Below, piece after piece: positions 1-8,866 of a stretch of DNA of 64,000 nt. Source of the stretch: SMWD01 sp051008895 (GTDB lineage: Bacteria > Pseudomonadota > Gammaproteobacteria > Steroidobacterales > GCA-2729495); contig JBPCXI010000273.1 of assembly GCA_051008895.1 (NCBI GenBank), positions 1-64,000 of the forward strand, in the 5' to 3' direction. The stretch's first letter is position 1, and each line of letters begins with the position of its first letter. The notes beneath the pieces are model-generated. The model was given only the letters and a program-made list of their open reading frames with translations, searched no databases and was not told the origin of the DNA. The position numbers and the translations under genes are program-made.

Positions 1-503
1 AGCGCGAGTCCGGCCGCCGCGCGCCCGGGCGTCCCGGTGACGTAGATGCCCTGGCCGGGCTCAGCCCCGGACCGCGTCACCGCGGCACCGTGCGCCACGC
101 TGCCGTGCACGGTCACCGTCATCGACAGCGGACCGCGCACCGTATCGCCGCCGATCAAGGCGATGTCCTCGCGGTCCGCCAGGGCCATGAAACCGGTCGC
201 AAAATCTTCAACCCAGTGCGCGGATCCGTCGGGCAGGCTGAGCGCGAGCGTGCACCACAGCGGACGCGCGCCCATCGCCGCGAGGTCGCTGAGGTTGACG
301 GCCAGGCATCGGTGCCCGAGCGCGTGCGCGGGCGTGCCGGGCGGGAAATGCGTCCCTTCGACGAGCGTATCGGTCGCGATGACGAGATCGGCATCCGCCG
401 GGAGACGTGTAATCGCCGCGTCGTCGCCGATGCCGAGTCGCACGTCGTCGCGCGTCGCCACGCGCGCGGCGAAGAACTTTTCGATCAGGGCGAACTCGTC
501 CAT
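1..503 (-). CDS. thiL: Thiamine-monophosphate kinase (partial, 3' end outside window)
   Basis: ThiL phosphorylates thiamine monophosphate to thiamine diphosphate with ATP, the last step of cofactor synthesis in the cytosol. About 167 N-terminal residues are in the window and the gene runs off the left edge. Visible family features are the start MDEFALIEKFF, the GIGDDAA metal/ATP-binding motif near residue 24, the ATDTLVEGTHF stretch, the NLSDLAAMGA motif and a later IGGDT. The ATG at 503-501 lies 10 bases after the nusB stop, so the gene is the distal member of the rib-nusB-thiL operon. The nusB-thiL order is standard in gammaproteobacteria. The reading frame is open to the edge. Confidence 0.95.
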   Translation of the reverse strand, partial: MDEFALIEKFFAARVATRDDVRLGIGDDAAITRLPADADLVIATDTLVEGTHFPPGTPAHALGHRCLAVNLSDLAAMGARPLWCTLALSLPDGSAHWVEDFATGFMALADREDIALIGGDTVRGPLSMTVTVHGSVAHGAAVTRSGAEPGQGIYVTGTPGRAAAGLA

Positions 504-513
504 CGCCGGACGA

Positions 514-921
514 TCAGCGCAGCACCTTGGCAGCGCTGTCGAGAATCGCGTTGATGTAACGGTAGCCGTCCTGCGCCCCGAATTCCTTCGCGAGCTCGAC
601 CGCCTCGTTGATCACGGCATTGGCCGGCACGTCCGGATGGGAACGAAGCTCGGCGATGCCGATCCACAGCACCGCGCGCTCGATCGGATCGATCTGCGTG
701 ACGGGGCGATCGGCATGCGCGTCGATGAGCTCGTCGAGCTCGGCGTGGCCGCTGACGACTTCGTCGAGCAACTCGACAAAATAGTCGCCGTCGGCAGCGG
801 CAAAATCTTCGGCAGCGGAAAACTGATCGCGCAATACAGCGCCGTCGTGGCCCGCGATCTGGCGCTGATACAGCGCCTGCAGCAGCAGTCGCCGGGCGCC
901 GTGACGACCCCGCGCACTCAC
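514..921 (-). CDS. nusB: Transcription antitermination factor NusB
   Basis: NusB pairs with S10/NusE on boxA RNA to support antitermination of rRNA operons. The predicted 135-residue protein is of normal length, all-helical in character, and carries the family stretches ARRLLLQALYQ, DPIERAVLWIGIAEL and NEAVELAKEFG near the C terminus. The frame stays open well upstream into ribH. I chose the GTG at 921 because family similarity begins there, it lies 15 bases after the ribH stop, and a GAGGCG stretch precedes it. It sits between ribH and thiL, the usual order. Confidence 0.93.
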   Translation of the reverse strand: MSARGRHGARRLLLQALYQRQIAGHDGAVLRDQFSAAEDFAAADGDYFVELLDEVVSGHAELDELIDAHADRPVTQIDPIERAVLWIGIAELRSHPDVPANAVINEAVELAKEFGAQDGYRYINAILDSAAKVLR

Positions 922-935
922 CGTCGTCGCCTCGG

Positions 936-1400
936 TCAGCCCAGCTGACGCAGCAGGCTGACCATCTCGATCGTGGTCAGCGCGGCGTCGACGCCCTTGT
1001 TGCCGGCTTTCGTGCCGGAGCGCTCGAGCGCCTGTTCGATCGTATCGGTCGTCAGCACGCCGAAACCGATCGGGAGTTCGAATTGCAGACTGACACGCGT
1101 CAGTCCGCTCGCGCACTCGCCGCAAACAAAGTCGAAGTGCGGCGTCGCGCCGCGTATGACCGTGCCGAGCGCGATGATCCCGTCGCAGCGACGACTCTTC
1201 GCAACGCTCTGCGCCGCCAGCGGCAATTCCATCGCGCCGGGCACCCGCACGAGTTCGATCTGCGTGTCGTCGGCGCCGTGGCGTTTCAGCGCATCGACGG
1301 CGCCGTCGACCAGTCGCTCGACGATCGTTTCATTGAAACGCGCGGCGATGATGCAGAATCGCTCGTCGCGAATGACCAGCTGACCTTCGCTCGTATTCAT
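936..1400 (-). CDS. ribH: 6,7-dimethyl-8-ribityllumazine synthase
   Basis: RibH condenses 3,4-dihydroxy-2-butanone 4-phosphate with the ribityl-aminouracil intermediate to make the lumazine that RibE dismutates to riboflavin. The 154-residue length matches the family. Visible motifs are ARFNETIVERL (substrate-binding Phe), VPGAMELPLAA, ALGTVIRGATPHFDFV (the catalytic His is in the PHFDFV run) and the C-terminal GNKGVDAALTTIEM. Its ATG directly abuts the ribBX stop at 1401, indicating coupled expression within the riboflavin operon. Confidence 0.97.
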   Translation of the reverse strand: MNTSEGQLVIRDERFCIIAARFNETIVERLVDGAVDALKRHGADDTQIELVRVPGAMELPLAAQSVAKSRRCDGIIALGTVIRGATPHFDFVCGECASGLTRVSLQFELPIGFGVLTTDTIEQALERSGTKAGNKGVDAALTTIEMVSLLRQLG

Positions 1401-2543
1401 TTATTGCTTGTCGTCCACATAACCGATGACCTCGAGCCCGAAACCCGAAATGCCGTGCATCTGCTTGGGCGCACTCAGCACGCGCATGCGCGTGACGCCG
1501 AGCTTGCGCAGGATCTGCGCGCCGGTCCCGTAGGTGCGCAGCGTCGAGTTCGCCGGGGTACCCGGAAGCTCCTGTACCGTCGAGTCGTTGAGCCGGCGGA
1601 TTTCGGCAACCAGGTGACGCGGCGTCTCCTCGTAGCGCAGTATCACGACGACGCCCTGCCCCTCTGCCGCAATCTTGCGCATCGCCGCGCGCAGCGGCCA
1701 CCCGAGACTGGGTGCGTCGATACCGAGCACATCGCCCAGCGTGTCCTGCAAGTGCACGCGCACGAGTGCCGGATCGCCCGACGCGATGTCCCCGCGCACG
1801 AGCGCGAGATGCACGTTGCGACTGACGTGATCCTCGAAACAAATGAGGCGAAACTCGCCGAACTCGGTCTGCACGAGCTGCTCGGAAATCTGCTCGACCG
1901 ACTCCTCGTTCTCGAGCCGGTAACGAATGAGATCGGCAATGCTGCCCATCTTCAGTCCGTGCTCGCGGGCAAACACTTCGAGCTGAGGCCGGCGCGCCAT
2001 CGTGCCGTCCTCGTTCAGAATCTCGACAATCATTGCCGCCGGTTCGAGACCGGCAAGGCGCGCGAGATCGCAGCCCGCCTCCGTGTGGCCGGCGCGGGTC
2101 AGTACGCCGCCCGGCTGCGCCATTAACGGAAAGACGTGGCCCGGCTGGCGCAGATCATTCGGCTGTGCGTCATCGGCGACCGCGACGCGTACCGTGCGCG
2201 CGCGATCGTGAGCGGAGATGCCGGTCGTAATTCCTTCGGCGGCCTCGATCGACAGCGTGAAATTCGTTGACTGCTGCTCGTCCGTCTCGGACACCATCAG
2301 CGGCAGGCGCAACTGGCGACAACGCGCGCGAGTCAGCGTCAGGCAGATCAGCCCGCGACCGAAGCGGGCCATGAAGTTGACGTCCTCGGTCCGCACCCGC
2401 GCCGCCGCCATGATCAAATCGCCTTCGTTTTCGCGGTCCTCGTCGTCGACGATAACGACCATTTTGCCGTCGCGGACGTCCGCGATGATCTCCTCGATCG
2501 GCGCGAACTCGAACTTGTCGTTGGCTTCTTTCAGCGTCTTCAT
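1401..2543 (-). CDS. ribB: 3,4-dihydroxy-2-butanone-4-phosphate synthase fused to a GTP cyclohydrolase II-like domain (RibBX type)
   Basis: The N-terminal half (about residues 10-210) is a full RibB domain that converts ribulose 5-phosphate to DHBP. It shows DEDRENEGDL near residue 34, TNFTLSIEA, RPGH-like LRQPGHVFPL and HTEAGCDLARLAGL. The C-terminal half (about 215-380) has the GTP cyclohydrolase II fold order, but the zinc/catalytic stretch normally written SECLTGD...RCDCG reads HLQDTLGDVLGIDAPSLGW here. All three zinc cysteines are absent. Proteins of this kind are known as RibBX and are not expected to have cyclohydrolase activity, so a separate ribA should exist elsewhere. The gene lies between ribE and ribH. 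Confidence 0.93.
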   Translation of the reverse strand: MKTLKEANDKFEFAPIEEIIADVRDGKMVVIVDDEDRENEGDLIMAAARVRTEDVNFMARFGRGLICLTLTRARCRQLRLPLMVSETDEQQSTNFTLSIEAAEGITTGISAHDRARTVRVAVADDAQPNDLRQPGHVFPLMAQPGGVLTRAGHTEAGCDLARLAGLEPAAMIVEILNEDGTMARRPQLEVFAREHGLKMGSIADLIRYRLENEESVEQISEQLVQTEFGEFRLICFEDHVSRNVHLALVRGDIASGDPALVRVHLQDTLGDVLGIDAPSLGWPLRAAMRKIAAEGQGVVVILRYEETPRHLVAEIRRLNDSTVQELPGTPANSTLRTYGTGAQILRKLGVTRMRVLSAPKQMHGISGFGLEVIGYVDDKQ

Positions 2544-2544
2544 G

Positions 2545-3135
2545 TCACTCGGCTATCAGTCTCTCCAGGTAGCGCGCGACGAGATCGACCTCTAGGTTGA
2601 CGCGCGTGCCCGGCTCATATCCCCCCATGATAGTCCGTGCGAGGGTATGGGGCACGATATTGACGGAGAATGCGTCGCCGGCGACGTCGTTGACGGTCAG
2701 GCTCGTGCCGTCGATCGTAATCGAGCCTTTTCTGGCGACATAACGCCCGAGCTCCGCGGGCACTGCGAACTCCATGCGTGTCGAACGCGCATCCGGCTGC
2801 AGCGACTGTAACCGGCCGACGCCGTCGACATGGCCGGAAACCAGGTGGCCGCCGAGCGGCGTCGCGAGCGTCAGCGACGGCTCCAGGTTGACCTGCGAGC
2901 CGACCTCGAGCGCGCCCAGCGTGGTCAGGCTTAGCGTTTCCTGCGACACATCAGCGGCGAATTCATCCTGCGTGAATTCGACGACGGTCAGACAGACGCC
3001 GCTGACCGCGATGCTGTCACCGAGGCTGACCCGCTCGAGGTTGAGGTCGCCGACGCCGATGCGCAGACGCGCGTCACCGCCGACTTCGTCGACCGAGCGG
3101 ATCTCGCCGACTGCCTGGATAATCCCGGTAAACAT
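2545..3135 (-). CDS. ribE: Riboflavin synthase, alpha subunit
   Basis: The enzyme dismutates two lumazine molecules to riboflavin plus the ribityl-aminouracil. The 196-residue protein contains two similar lumazine-binding halves. The first starts MFTGIIQAVGEI with SVCLTV-like SGVCLTV and the NLEPSL stretch. The second starts near residue 97 with GGHLVSGHVDGVGR and SITIDGTSLTVN. The ATG at 3135 follows directly after the ribD stop (3136-3138), and the stop lies one base before the ribBX start. The gene is therefore in the middle of a tightly packed rib operon. Some annotations call it ribC. Confidence 0.97.
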   Translation of the reverse strand: MFTGIIQAVGEIRSVDEVGGDARLRIGVGDLNLERVSLGDSIAVSGVCLTVVEFTQDEFAADVSQETLSLTTLGALEVGSQVNLEPSLTLATPLGGHLVSGHVDGVGRLQSLQPDARSTRMEFAVPAELGRYVARKGSITIDGTSLTVNDVAGDAFSVNIVPHTLARTIMGGYEPGTRVNLEVDLVARYLERLIAE

Positions 3136-4254
3136 CTAATTCCTGCCCTCGCGGCGCCGCCACGTTGTGCGCAGGTCCTCGCCGACCCGGCGCACGTCAC
3201 TCAACTCGAATTCCACCCTGCCCTCCATGCCGGTCAACTCCGGGATATCGAACATTCCGCGCGCGTGCCGGCCGAGCACGGAACCGGCGGTATACACGAC
3301 CAGCTCGTCGATCAGGTCGGCCTGCAGCAGCGCGCCGTTGATCTGCGTGCCGGCCTCGACGAGCAGCTCGTTGACGCCGATGTCGGCGAGCCTTGCCATT
3401 GCGGCGTCAAGGTCGACGCGGCCGTTGGCCGCCGCGTCGACGACCTCAATGCGAGCGCCCGCCTGCTCGAGCGACGCGCGCTTTTCGTCCGCTCCGGATA
3501 CGGTAACGGTAACGATTACGACTTCGCCATCGAGGTTTAAGATACGCGCATCCGGACCGACGCGCAGTCCCGAGTCGACGACGACGCGCAACGGCTGCAC
3601 GACGTCCCCCAGTTCTTGCGCGCGCACGTTCAGTGACGGATCGTCCGCGACGATCGTGCCGGCGCCGGTCAGGATCGCCGAGCTGCGCGCCCGCAGCCGC
3701 TGCACGTCGGCCCTTGCGGCAGCGCCGGTAATCCACTTGCTGACGCCGTTGGCGAGCGCGGTGCGTCCGTCGAGGCTCGCCGCGATCTTGCTGCGCACCC
3801 ACGGCCGGCCGTCGCGCATGCGCTGCATATAGCCGACGTTGAGTTCATACGCTTCGCGTTCGAGCACGCCGTTGGCGACCTCGACGCCGCCGGCCTCCAG
3901 CCGCGCCGCCCCCTGACCGCCGACCGCCGGATTCGGATCGCCGCAGGCCATCACGACGCGCGCGATGCCAGCCTCGAGCAAAGCATCGGTGCACGGCGGC
4001 GTGCGGCCGTGGTGACAGCAGGGTTCGAGCGTGACGTAGGCCGTCGCACCGGACGCGCTACTCCCCGCCGCGCGCAGCGCTTCAATCTCCGCATGGGGAC
4101 CGCCGGCGCGCGCATGCCAGCCCTCGCCGACGACGTCGTCGTTCGCGACGATGACGCAACCAACGCGGGGATTCGGGTCGGTCGTATACACGCCGCGTTG
4201 TGCCAGCTGCAGTGCATGCGACATGTGCGCGTGATCGCGCCAGGTCGATGTCAT
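3136..4254 (-). CDS. ribD: Bifunctional diaminohydroxyphosphoribosylaminopyrimidine deaminase / 5-amino-6-(5-phosphoribosylamino)uracil reductase
   Basis: RibD carries out the deamination and NADPH-dependent side-chain reduction that follow GTP opening in riboflavin synthesis. The 372-residue protein has an N-terminal cytidine-deaminase-like domain with zinc ligands H54 (HAEIEAL, Glu56 as proton shuttle), C79 and C88 (PCCHHGRTPPC). A C-terminal reductase domain begins near residue 150 with RPWVRSKIAASLDGR and contains VADDPSLNVR. The ATG at 4254 overlaps the nrdR stop in an ATGA arrangement, so translation is likely coupled. The frame is open far upstream inside nrdR but similarity starts here. 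Confidence 0.97.
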   Translation of the reverse strand: MTSTWRDHAHMSHALQLAQRGVYTTDPNPRVGCVIVANDDVVGEGWHARAGGPHAEIEALRAAGSSASGATAYVTLEPCCHHGRTPPCTDALLEAGIARVVMACGDPNPAVGGQGAARLEAGGVEVANGVLEREAYELNVGYMQRMRDGRPWVRSKIAASLDGRTALANGVSKWITGAAARADVQRLRARSSAILTGAGTIVADDPSLNVRAQELGDVVQPLRVVVDSGLRVGPDARILNLDGEVVIVTVTVSGADEKRASLEQAGARIEVVDAAANGRVDLDAAMARLADIGVNELLVEAGTQINGALLQADLIDELVVYTAGSVLGRHARGMFDIPELTGMEGRVEFELSDVRRVGEDLRTTWRRREGRN

Positions 4255-4757
4255 TTCTCGTCGTCGGGCAACAGCGACATCTGGTTGCGCCTCCGCTCCT
4301 GATCCGTCATCTCGCGCAGGCGATTGATCTCTTGCTGAAACTCCGTCACGTCCTGAAAACTTCTGTAGACGGACGCGAAGCGCACGAACGCGACTTCGTC
4401 GAGTTCGCGCAACTCCTCCATGACCAGTTCGCCGACCACCCGTGAAGCCACTTCGCGCTCGCCCATCGTCTGCATCGTGTGGATGATTCGCGCAATCGAT
4501 TCCTCGATGGCCTCGGCACTCACCGGCCTGCGCTCGAGCGCGCGGACCATGCCGGCGCGCAGCTTGCTCTCGTCGAACGGTTCGCGCGCCCGGTCGCGTT
4601 TGACCAGCCGCGGCATCACGAGTTCTGCCGTCTCGAAGGTCGTGAAGCGCTCCTCGCAGCTCAGGCACTCGCGGCGCCGGCGAATCTGCCGGCCTTCGCC
4701 ACTCAGGCGCGAATCGATGACCTTCGTCTCGGGATGACTGCAAAAAGGGCAATGCAT
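4251..4757 (-). CDS. nrdR: Transcriptional repressor of ribonucleotide reductase genes NrdR
   Basis: NrdR is an ATP/dATP-sensing repressor that binds NrdR boxes before nrd operons. The 168-residue protein has the N-terminal zinc ribbon with C3, C6, C31 and C34 (MHCPFC and CLSCEERF) and the arginine-rich RQIRRRREC stretch. An ATP-cone domain follows at about residues 49-139 (MPRLVKRDRAREPFDESKL). The C-terminal region is charged. It lies between glyA and ribD, the common gammaproteobacterial order, and overlaps ribD by four bases. Confidence 0.97.
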   Translation of the reverse strand: MHCPFCSHPETKVIDSRLSGEGRQIRRRRECLSCEERFTTFETAELVMPRLVKRDRAREPFDESKLRAGMVRALERRPVSAEAIEESIARIIHTMQTMGEREVASRVVGELVMEELRELDEVAFVRFASVYRSFQDVTEFQQEINRLREMTDQERRRNQMSLLPDDEK

Positions 4758-4799
4758 GCGCCCAATTGTAGCCGCAATGCCGGGCGGCGGCAGCGCACG

Positions 4800-6053
4800 C
4801 TAGCGCCTGTATACCGGGAACCGACGGCAGAGTTCGAGCGCGCGTTCGCGCACCTCGTCGATACGCGCTTCGTCTTCGATGTTGTCGAGCACATCGGCGA
4901 TCCAGCCGCTCAGCGTCGTCACCTCGTCGACACCGAATCCACGCGTCGTAATCGCCGGTGTGCCGAGCCTGAGTCCGCTGGTGACGAACGGCGAGCGCGG
5001 ATCCTTGGGCACAGAATTCTTGTTGACGGTAATGTTCGCGCGACCAAGCGCCGCGTCCGCATCCTTGCCGGTGATGTCCTTGTCGATCAGGTCGACCAGG
5101 ATCAGATGGTTGTCGGTGCCGCCGGACACGATCTTGTAACCACGATCCTGCAGTGCCGAAGCCATCGCACGCGCGTTGTCGACGACCTTGTTCTGATAGT
5201 CGGCGAACTCGGGCTGCAGCGCCTCGAGAAACGCAACGGCTTTTGCCGCGATCACGTGCATCAGCGGACCACCCTGCGTGCCGGGGAACACCAGCGAGTT
5301 GAACTTCTTGGTCAGCTCGTCGTTCGCACGCGCGAGGATCAGGCCTCCGCGCGGCCCGCGCAGCGTTTTGTGCGTCGTCGTCGTCGTCACGTCGGCGATC
5401 TGCACCGGACTCGGGTACGCGCCGGTCGCGACGAGACCCGCGACGTGCGCCATGTCGACGAACAGGTACGCCCCGACTTCGTCGGCGATGTCGCGAAACT
5501 TCTGCCAGTCGATGACACGCGAGTACGCCGAGAAGCCGCCGATGATCATCTTCGGCTTGTGTTCGCGGGCAAGGGCGGCGACGTTGTCGTAGTCGATCAG
5601 CCCGTCATCATTGAGGCCATACGGCACAATGTCGTAAAGCAGGCCGGAGAAATTCACCGGCGAACCGTGGGTCAGGTGGCCGCCTTCGGCGAGGCTCATG
5701 CCGAGGACCTTGTCGCCGGGCTTGAGCAATGCCATGTAAACGGCTGCGTTCGCCTGCGAACCCGAATGTGGCTGCACGTTCGCGTAATCCGCGCCGAACA
5801 GCTGGCATGCGCGTTCGATCGCCAGCGTCTCGGCAACATCGACATACTCGCAGCCGCCGTAGTAACGTTTGCCGGAGTACCCTTCGGCATACTTGTTGGT
5901 CAGGACCGACCCCTGCGCCTCCATGACTCGCGGGCTCACGTAGTTCTCGGATGCGATCAGCTCGATATGGTCTTCCTGACGCTGCTCCTCGTCCGCAATC
6001 GCGCGCGCGATTCCGGGATCAAATCCGGCGATGGTCCATTCACCTTCGTACAT
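4800..6053 (-). CDS. glyA: Serine hydroxymethyltransferase
   Basis: GlyA is a cytosolic PLP enzyme that converts serine and tetrahydrofolate to glycine and methylene-tetrahydrofolate, supplying one-carbon units for purines and thymidylate. The 417-residue length is typical. It carries HIELIASENYVSP near residue 29, the TNKYAEGYSGKRYYGG substrate stretch, and the PLP lysine K229 in TTTTTHKTLRGPRGG. A purine-rich GGAG-type site precedes the ATG at 6053. It starts the minus-strand run towards nrdR and the rib genes. Confidence 0.97.
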   Translation of the reverse strand: MYEGEWTIAGFDPGIARAIADEEQRQEDHIELIASENYVSPRVMEAQGSVLTNKYAEGYSGKRYYGGCEYVDVAETLAIERACQLFGADYANVQPHSGSQANAAVYMALLKPGDKVLGMSLAEGGHLTHGSPVNFSGLLYDIVPYGLNDDGLIDYDNVAALAREHKPKMIIGGFSAYSRVIDWQKFRDIADEVGAYLFVDMAHVAGLVATGAYPSPVQIADVTTTTTHKTLRGPRGGLILARANDELTKKFNSLVFPGTQGGPLMHVIAAKAVAFLEALQPEFADYQNKVVDNARAMASALQDRGYKIVSGGTDNHLILVDLIDKDITGKDADAALGRANITVNKNSVPKDPRSPFVTSGLRLGTPAITTRGFGVDEVTTLSGWIADVLDNIEDEARIDEVRERALELCRRFPVYRR

Positions 6054-6149
6054 TCGTGTTCTCCGCGAGGGGGGTCGTTTTTGGGGGCGCTATTGTACCC
6101 GAGTGCACCGCCGAGCGTGGGCCCGCCGGCCGGCTGCAAACGACCGCGG

Positions 6150-7103
6150 TTAGCCGGCTGCGACGAATGCGCGCACGACCGCGGTCCACGCCCGCGCGAG
6201 GTTATCCCGGTTATAACCGCCGCCGCCGACCCCGATGATGCGACCGTCGCAGCAGCGGTCGGCAATCGCGCACAGCCGCGCAGCCGCGTGCGCATGCGCA
6301 TCGGGCGTAAACGCGAGATGGGTGATCGGGTCGCCCGCGACGCTGTCGGCGCCGCACTGGAGCACGATGAACTCGGGCGCCGCGGCCTCGAGATAGGATT
6401 CCACGCGGTTCCATGCGGCCAGGAACGCGTCGTCGTCCGCTCCGGGCGGCAGCGGCAGGTTCAGCTTCGTGCCCTCGGCGGGCCCGAGCCCGGTCTCATG
6501 CGCGTGACCGGTGCCCGGGTACAACATCCGGCCGTCCTCGTGAATGTCGGCAAACAGCAGGTCCGCATCGTCCTCGAACGCATAGAACACTCCGTCGCCA
6601 TGATGCGCATCGATATCGACGTACGCGACGCGCCGCAGACCGTGCCTGCGCCGCAGCAACTCGATGACGACGCCGCAGTCGTTGTACACGCAGAACCCCG
6701 CGGCATGGTCACGGCCTGCGTGGTGCAGGCCCGCGATCGGCACAAATGCCCGGCTGGCACTGCCGTCGATGACCCGCTCCATCGCGTCTATCGCAGCACC
6801 CACAACCGCGGCCGCCGCGTCGTCGAGCCCGACCATCGCCGGGGTATCGCCGCCGTCGAGGAAGCCGCGGCCGTCCGCGCAGCGCCGCGCGACGAGGTCG
6901 AGGTAGTCGGCGGTATGGAACGCGAGCAGTTCGTCCCGACTCGCCGATCCGGCAGCCTCGAAACGTACTTGCTCCGCTGTACCGGTAGCGGCCAGCTCGG
7001 CGTGAAAGACGTCGTGGCGATCCGGGCCGAACGGATGCCCGTCGCCGAAGCCATACGCCGCGATGCTCGGATCGCGGTATACCAGCACGTTCACGTCACT
7101 CAT
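6150..7103 (-). CDS. Histone deacetylase family protein (deacetylase-fold amidohydrolase)
   Basis: This zinc-dependent hydrolase belongs to the arginase/deacetylase fold (bacterial AcuC/HDAC-like proteins). Members remove acetyl groups from proteins, polyamines or small amides; the substrate here cannot be told. Of 317 residues, the visible features are the GLHHAGRDHAAGFCVYND active-site run, the metal-binding YVDIDAHHGDGV motif, a third metal Asp in QCGADSVAGDP, and a glycine-rich GVGGGGYN loop with the catalytic Tyr. The ATG at 7103 (MSDVNVLVY) was chosen because the upstream extension runs into the divergent ettA start. It is divergent from ettA and separated from glyA by about 100 bases. 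Confidence 0.88.
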   Translation of the reverse strand: MSDVNVLVYRDPSIAAYGFGDGHPFGPDRHDVFHAELAATGTAEQVRFEAAGSASRDELLAFHTADYLDLVARRCADGRGFLDGGDTPAMVGLDDAAAAVVGAAIDAMERVIDGSASRAFVPIAGLHHAGRDHAAGFCVYNDCGVVIELLRRRHGLRRVAYVDIDAHHGDGVFYAFEDDADLLFADIHEDGRMLYPGTGHAHETGLGPAEGTKLNLPLPPGADDDAFLAAWNRVESYLEAAAPEFIVLQCGADSVAGDPITHLAFTPDAHAHAAARLCAIADRCCDGRIIGVGGGGYNRDNLARAWTAVVRAFVAAG

Positions 7104-7188
7104 GACGGTGGATTGTAACCGCGCCGAGGTTTGCAAGGCTCCCGGCTTCCCGGATAATCCCGGTTCCTTATCGCGAGCGGAATGCAAC

Positions 7189-8862
7189 GTGGCCCAGTAC
7201 GTCTATACGATGAACCAGGTCGGCAAGATCGTGCCACCGAAGCGGCACATCCTGCGCGACATCTCCCTGAGTTTTTTCCCCGGCGCGAAGATCGGCGTGC
7301 TCGGCCTGAACGGCGCCGGCAAATCGACCCTGCTGCGGATCATGGCCGGCGTCGACACCGAGATCGAAGGCGAGGCCAGGCCGCAGCCCGGCATCAAGAT
7401 CGGTTACCTGCCGCAGGAGCCGCAACTCGACCCGACCAAGTCCGTCCGCGAACTCGTCGAGGAAGGTGTCGCCGATACCCTCGCACTCGTCCAACGCTTT
7501 AACGAGATCAGCGATCGTTTCGCCGAGCCGCTCGACGACGACGAGATGTCGGCGCTACTCGAGGAACAGGGCAAACTGCAGGACAAGATCGATGCGGCGG
7601 GCGGCTGGGAAGTCGATCGCCAGCTCGAGATGGCGGCCGACGCACTGCGGCTGCCCGACTGGGATGCCGACGTGGCGAAGCTGTCCGGCGGCGAGCGCCG
7701 CCGCGTAGCACTCTGCCGGCTGCTGTTGTCGGAACCGGACATGCTGCTGCTCGACGAGCCGACGAACCATCTCGACGCGGAATCGGTTGCGTGGCTCGAA
7801 CAGTTCCTCGACCGCTACCCCGGCACCGTCGTCGCGATTACGCATGACCGTTACTTCCTCGACAACGTCGCGGGCTGGATACTCGAACTCGACCGTGGCT
7901 ACGGTATTCCGTGGGAAGGCAACTATTCGTCGTGGCTCGAGCAGAAAGAACAGCGGCTGCAGATGGAGGAAAAGCAGGAAGCCGCGCGGCAGAAGTCGAT
8001 CAAGGCCGAGCTCGAATGGGTGCGCGCCAACCCGAAGGCGCGACAGGCGAAGAGCAAGGCGCGGCTCAGCCGCTTCCAGGAGCTCACATCAAAGGAATTC
8101 CAGCAACGCCAGGAGACGAACGAAATTTACATTCCTCCCGGCCCGCGCCTCGGCGACCTCGTGTTTGAGGTCGAGAAACTGCGCAAGGGCTTCGGCGAGC
8201 GGCTGCTGATCGAAGACCTGAGTTTCAAGGTGCCGCCCGGCGCGATCGTCGGCGTGATCGGACCGAACGGCGCCGGCAAGACGACGCTGTTCAAGATGCT
8301 GTCGGGCCAGGAAGCGGCGGACGACGGCGAAATTCGCGTCGGCGAGACGGTCGAACTCGCGTATGTCGATCAGTCTCGACAGTCGCTGGACGACTCCAAG
8401 ACGGTCTGGGAAGAAATCTCGAACGGCGACGACCTGATCAGCGTCAACGGGTACGAAACGCCGTCGCGCGCCTGGGTCGGCCGTTTCAACTTCAAGGGTC
8501 CGCAACAGCAGCAGCACATCGGTCAGCTGTCGGGCGGCGAACGCAACCGCGTGCATCTCGCCAAGGTCCTGCGCTCCGGCGGCAACCTGCTGATGCTCGA
8601 CGAGCCGACCAACGACCTGGATGTCGAGACACTCCGTGCACTCGAAGAAGCGCTGCTGGACTTCCCCGGTTGCGCGATCGTGATCTCGCACGACCGCTGG
8701 TTCCTCGATCGAATCGCGACGCACATCCTCGCGTTCGAGGGCGACAGCACCGTTACATGGTTCCAGGGCAACTACGAAGACTACGAGCAGGACCGGCACC
8801 GTCGCCTCGGCGCAGATGCCGATACGCCACACCGGATACATTACAAATCGATCGGCGGATAG
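7189..8862 (+). CDS. ettA: Energy-dependent translational throttle protein EttA (ABC-F ATPase)
   Basis: EttA is a soluble ABC-F ATPase that binds the ribosomal E site and gates entry into elongation according to ATP/ADP ratio. The 557-residue protein has two nucleotide-binding domains: Walker A GLNGAGKSTLL, signature LSGGERRRVAL and Walker B MLLLDEPTNHLD in the first, and GPNGAGKTTLF, LSGGERNRVHL and MLDEPTNDLD in the second. The P-site tRNA interaction linker lies between them (KEFQQRQETNEIYIPPGPRLG). I chose the GTG at 7189 because AQYVYTMNQVGKIVPPKR is the family N terminus; the frame is open further upstream without similarity. Confidence 0.96.
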   Translation: MAQYVYTMNQVGKIVPPKRHILRDISLSFFPGAKIGVLGLNGAGKSTLLRIMAGVDTEIEGEARPQPGIKIGYLPQEPQLDPTKSVRELVEEGVADTLALVQRFNEISDRFAEPLDDDEMSALLEEQGKLQDKIDAAGGWEVDRQLEMAADALRLPDWDADVAKLSGGERRRVALCRLLLSEPDMLLLDEPTNHLDAESVAWLEQFLDRYPGTVVAITHDRYFLDNVAGWILELDRGYGIPWEGNYSSWLEQKEQRLQMEEKQEAARQKSIKAELEWVRANPKARQAKSKARLSRFQELTSKEFQQRQETNEIYIPPGPRLGDLVFEVEKLRKGFGERLLIEDLSFKVPPGAIVGVIGPNGAGKTTLFKMLSGQEAADDGEIRVGETVELAYVDQSRQSLDDSKTVWEEISNGDDLISVNGYETPSRAWVGRFNFKGPQQQQHIGQLSGGERNRVHLAKVLRSGGNLLMLDEPTNDLDVETLRALEEALLDFPGCAIVISHDRWFLDRIATHILAFEGDSTVTWFQGNYEDYEQDRHRRLGADADTPHRIHYKSIGG

Positions 8863-8866
8863 AAAG

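Noticed and set aside
6054..6149. Regulatory RNA before glyA
   Set aside because: The leader is short with a G-run and a plain ribosome-binding site; no glycine or THF riboswitch core was recognised.
4479..7118. 879-codon open frame antisense to nrdR, glyA and the deacetylase-fold gene
   Set aside because: It covers three well-supported genes on the other strand and has no recognisable domain; the length reflects high GC and few stops.
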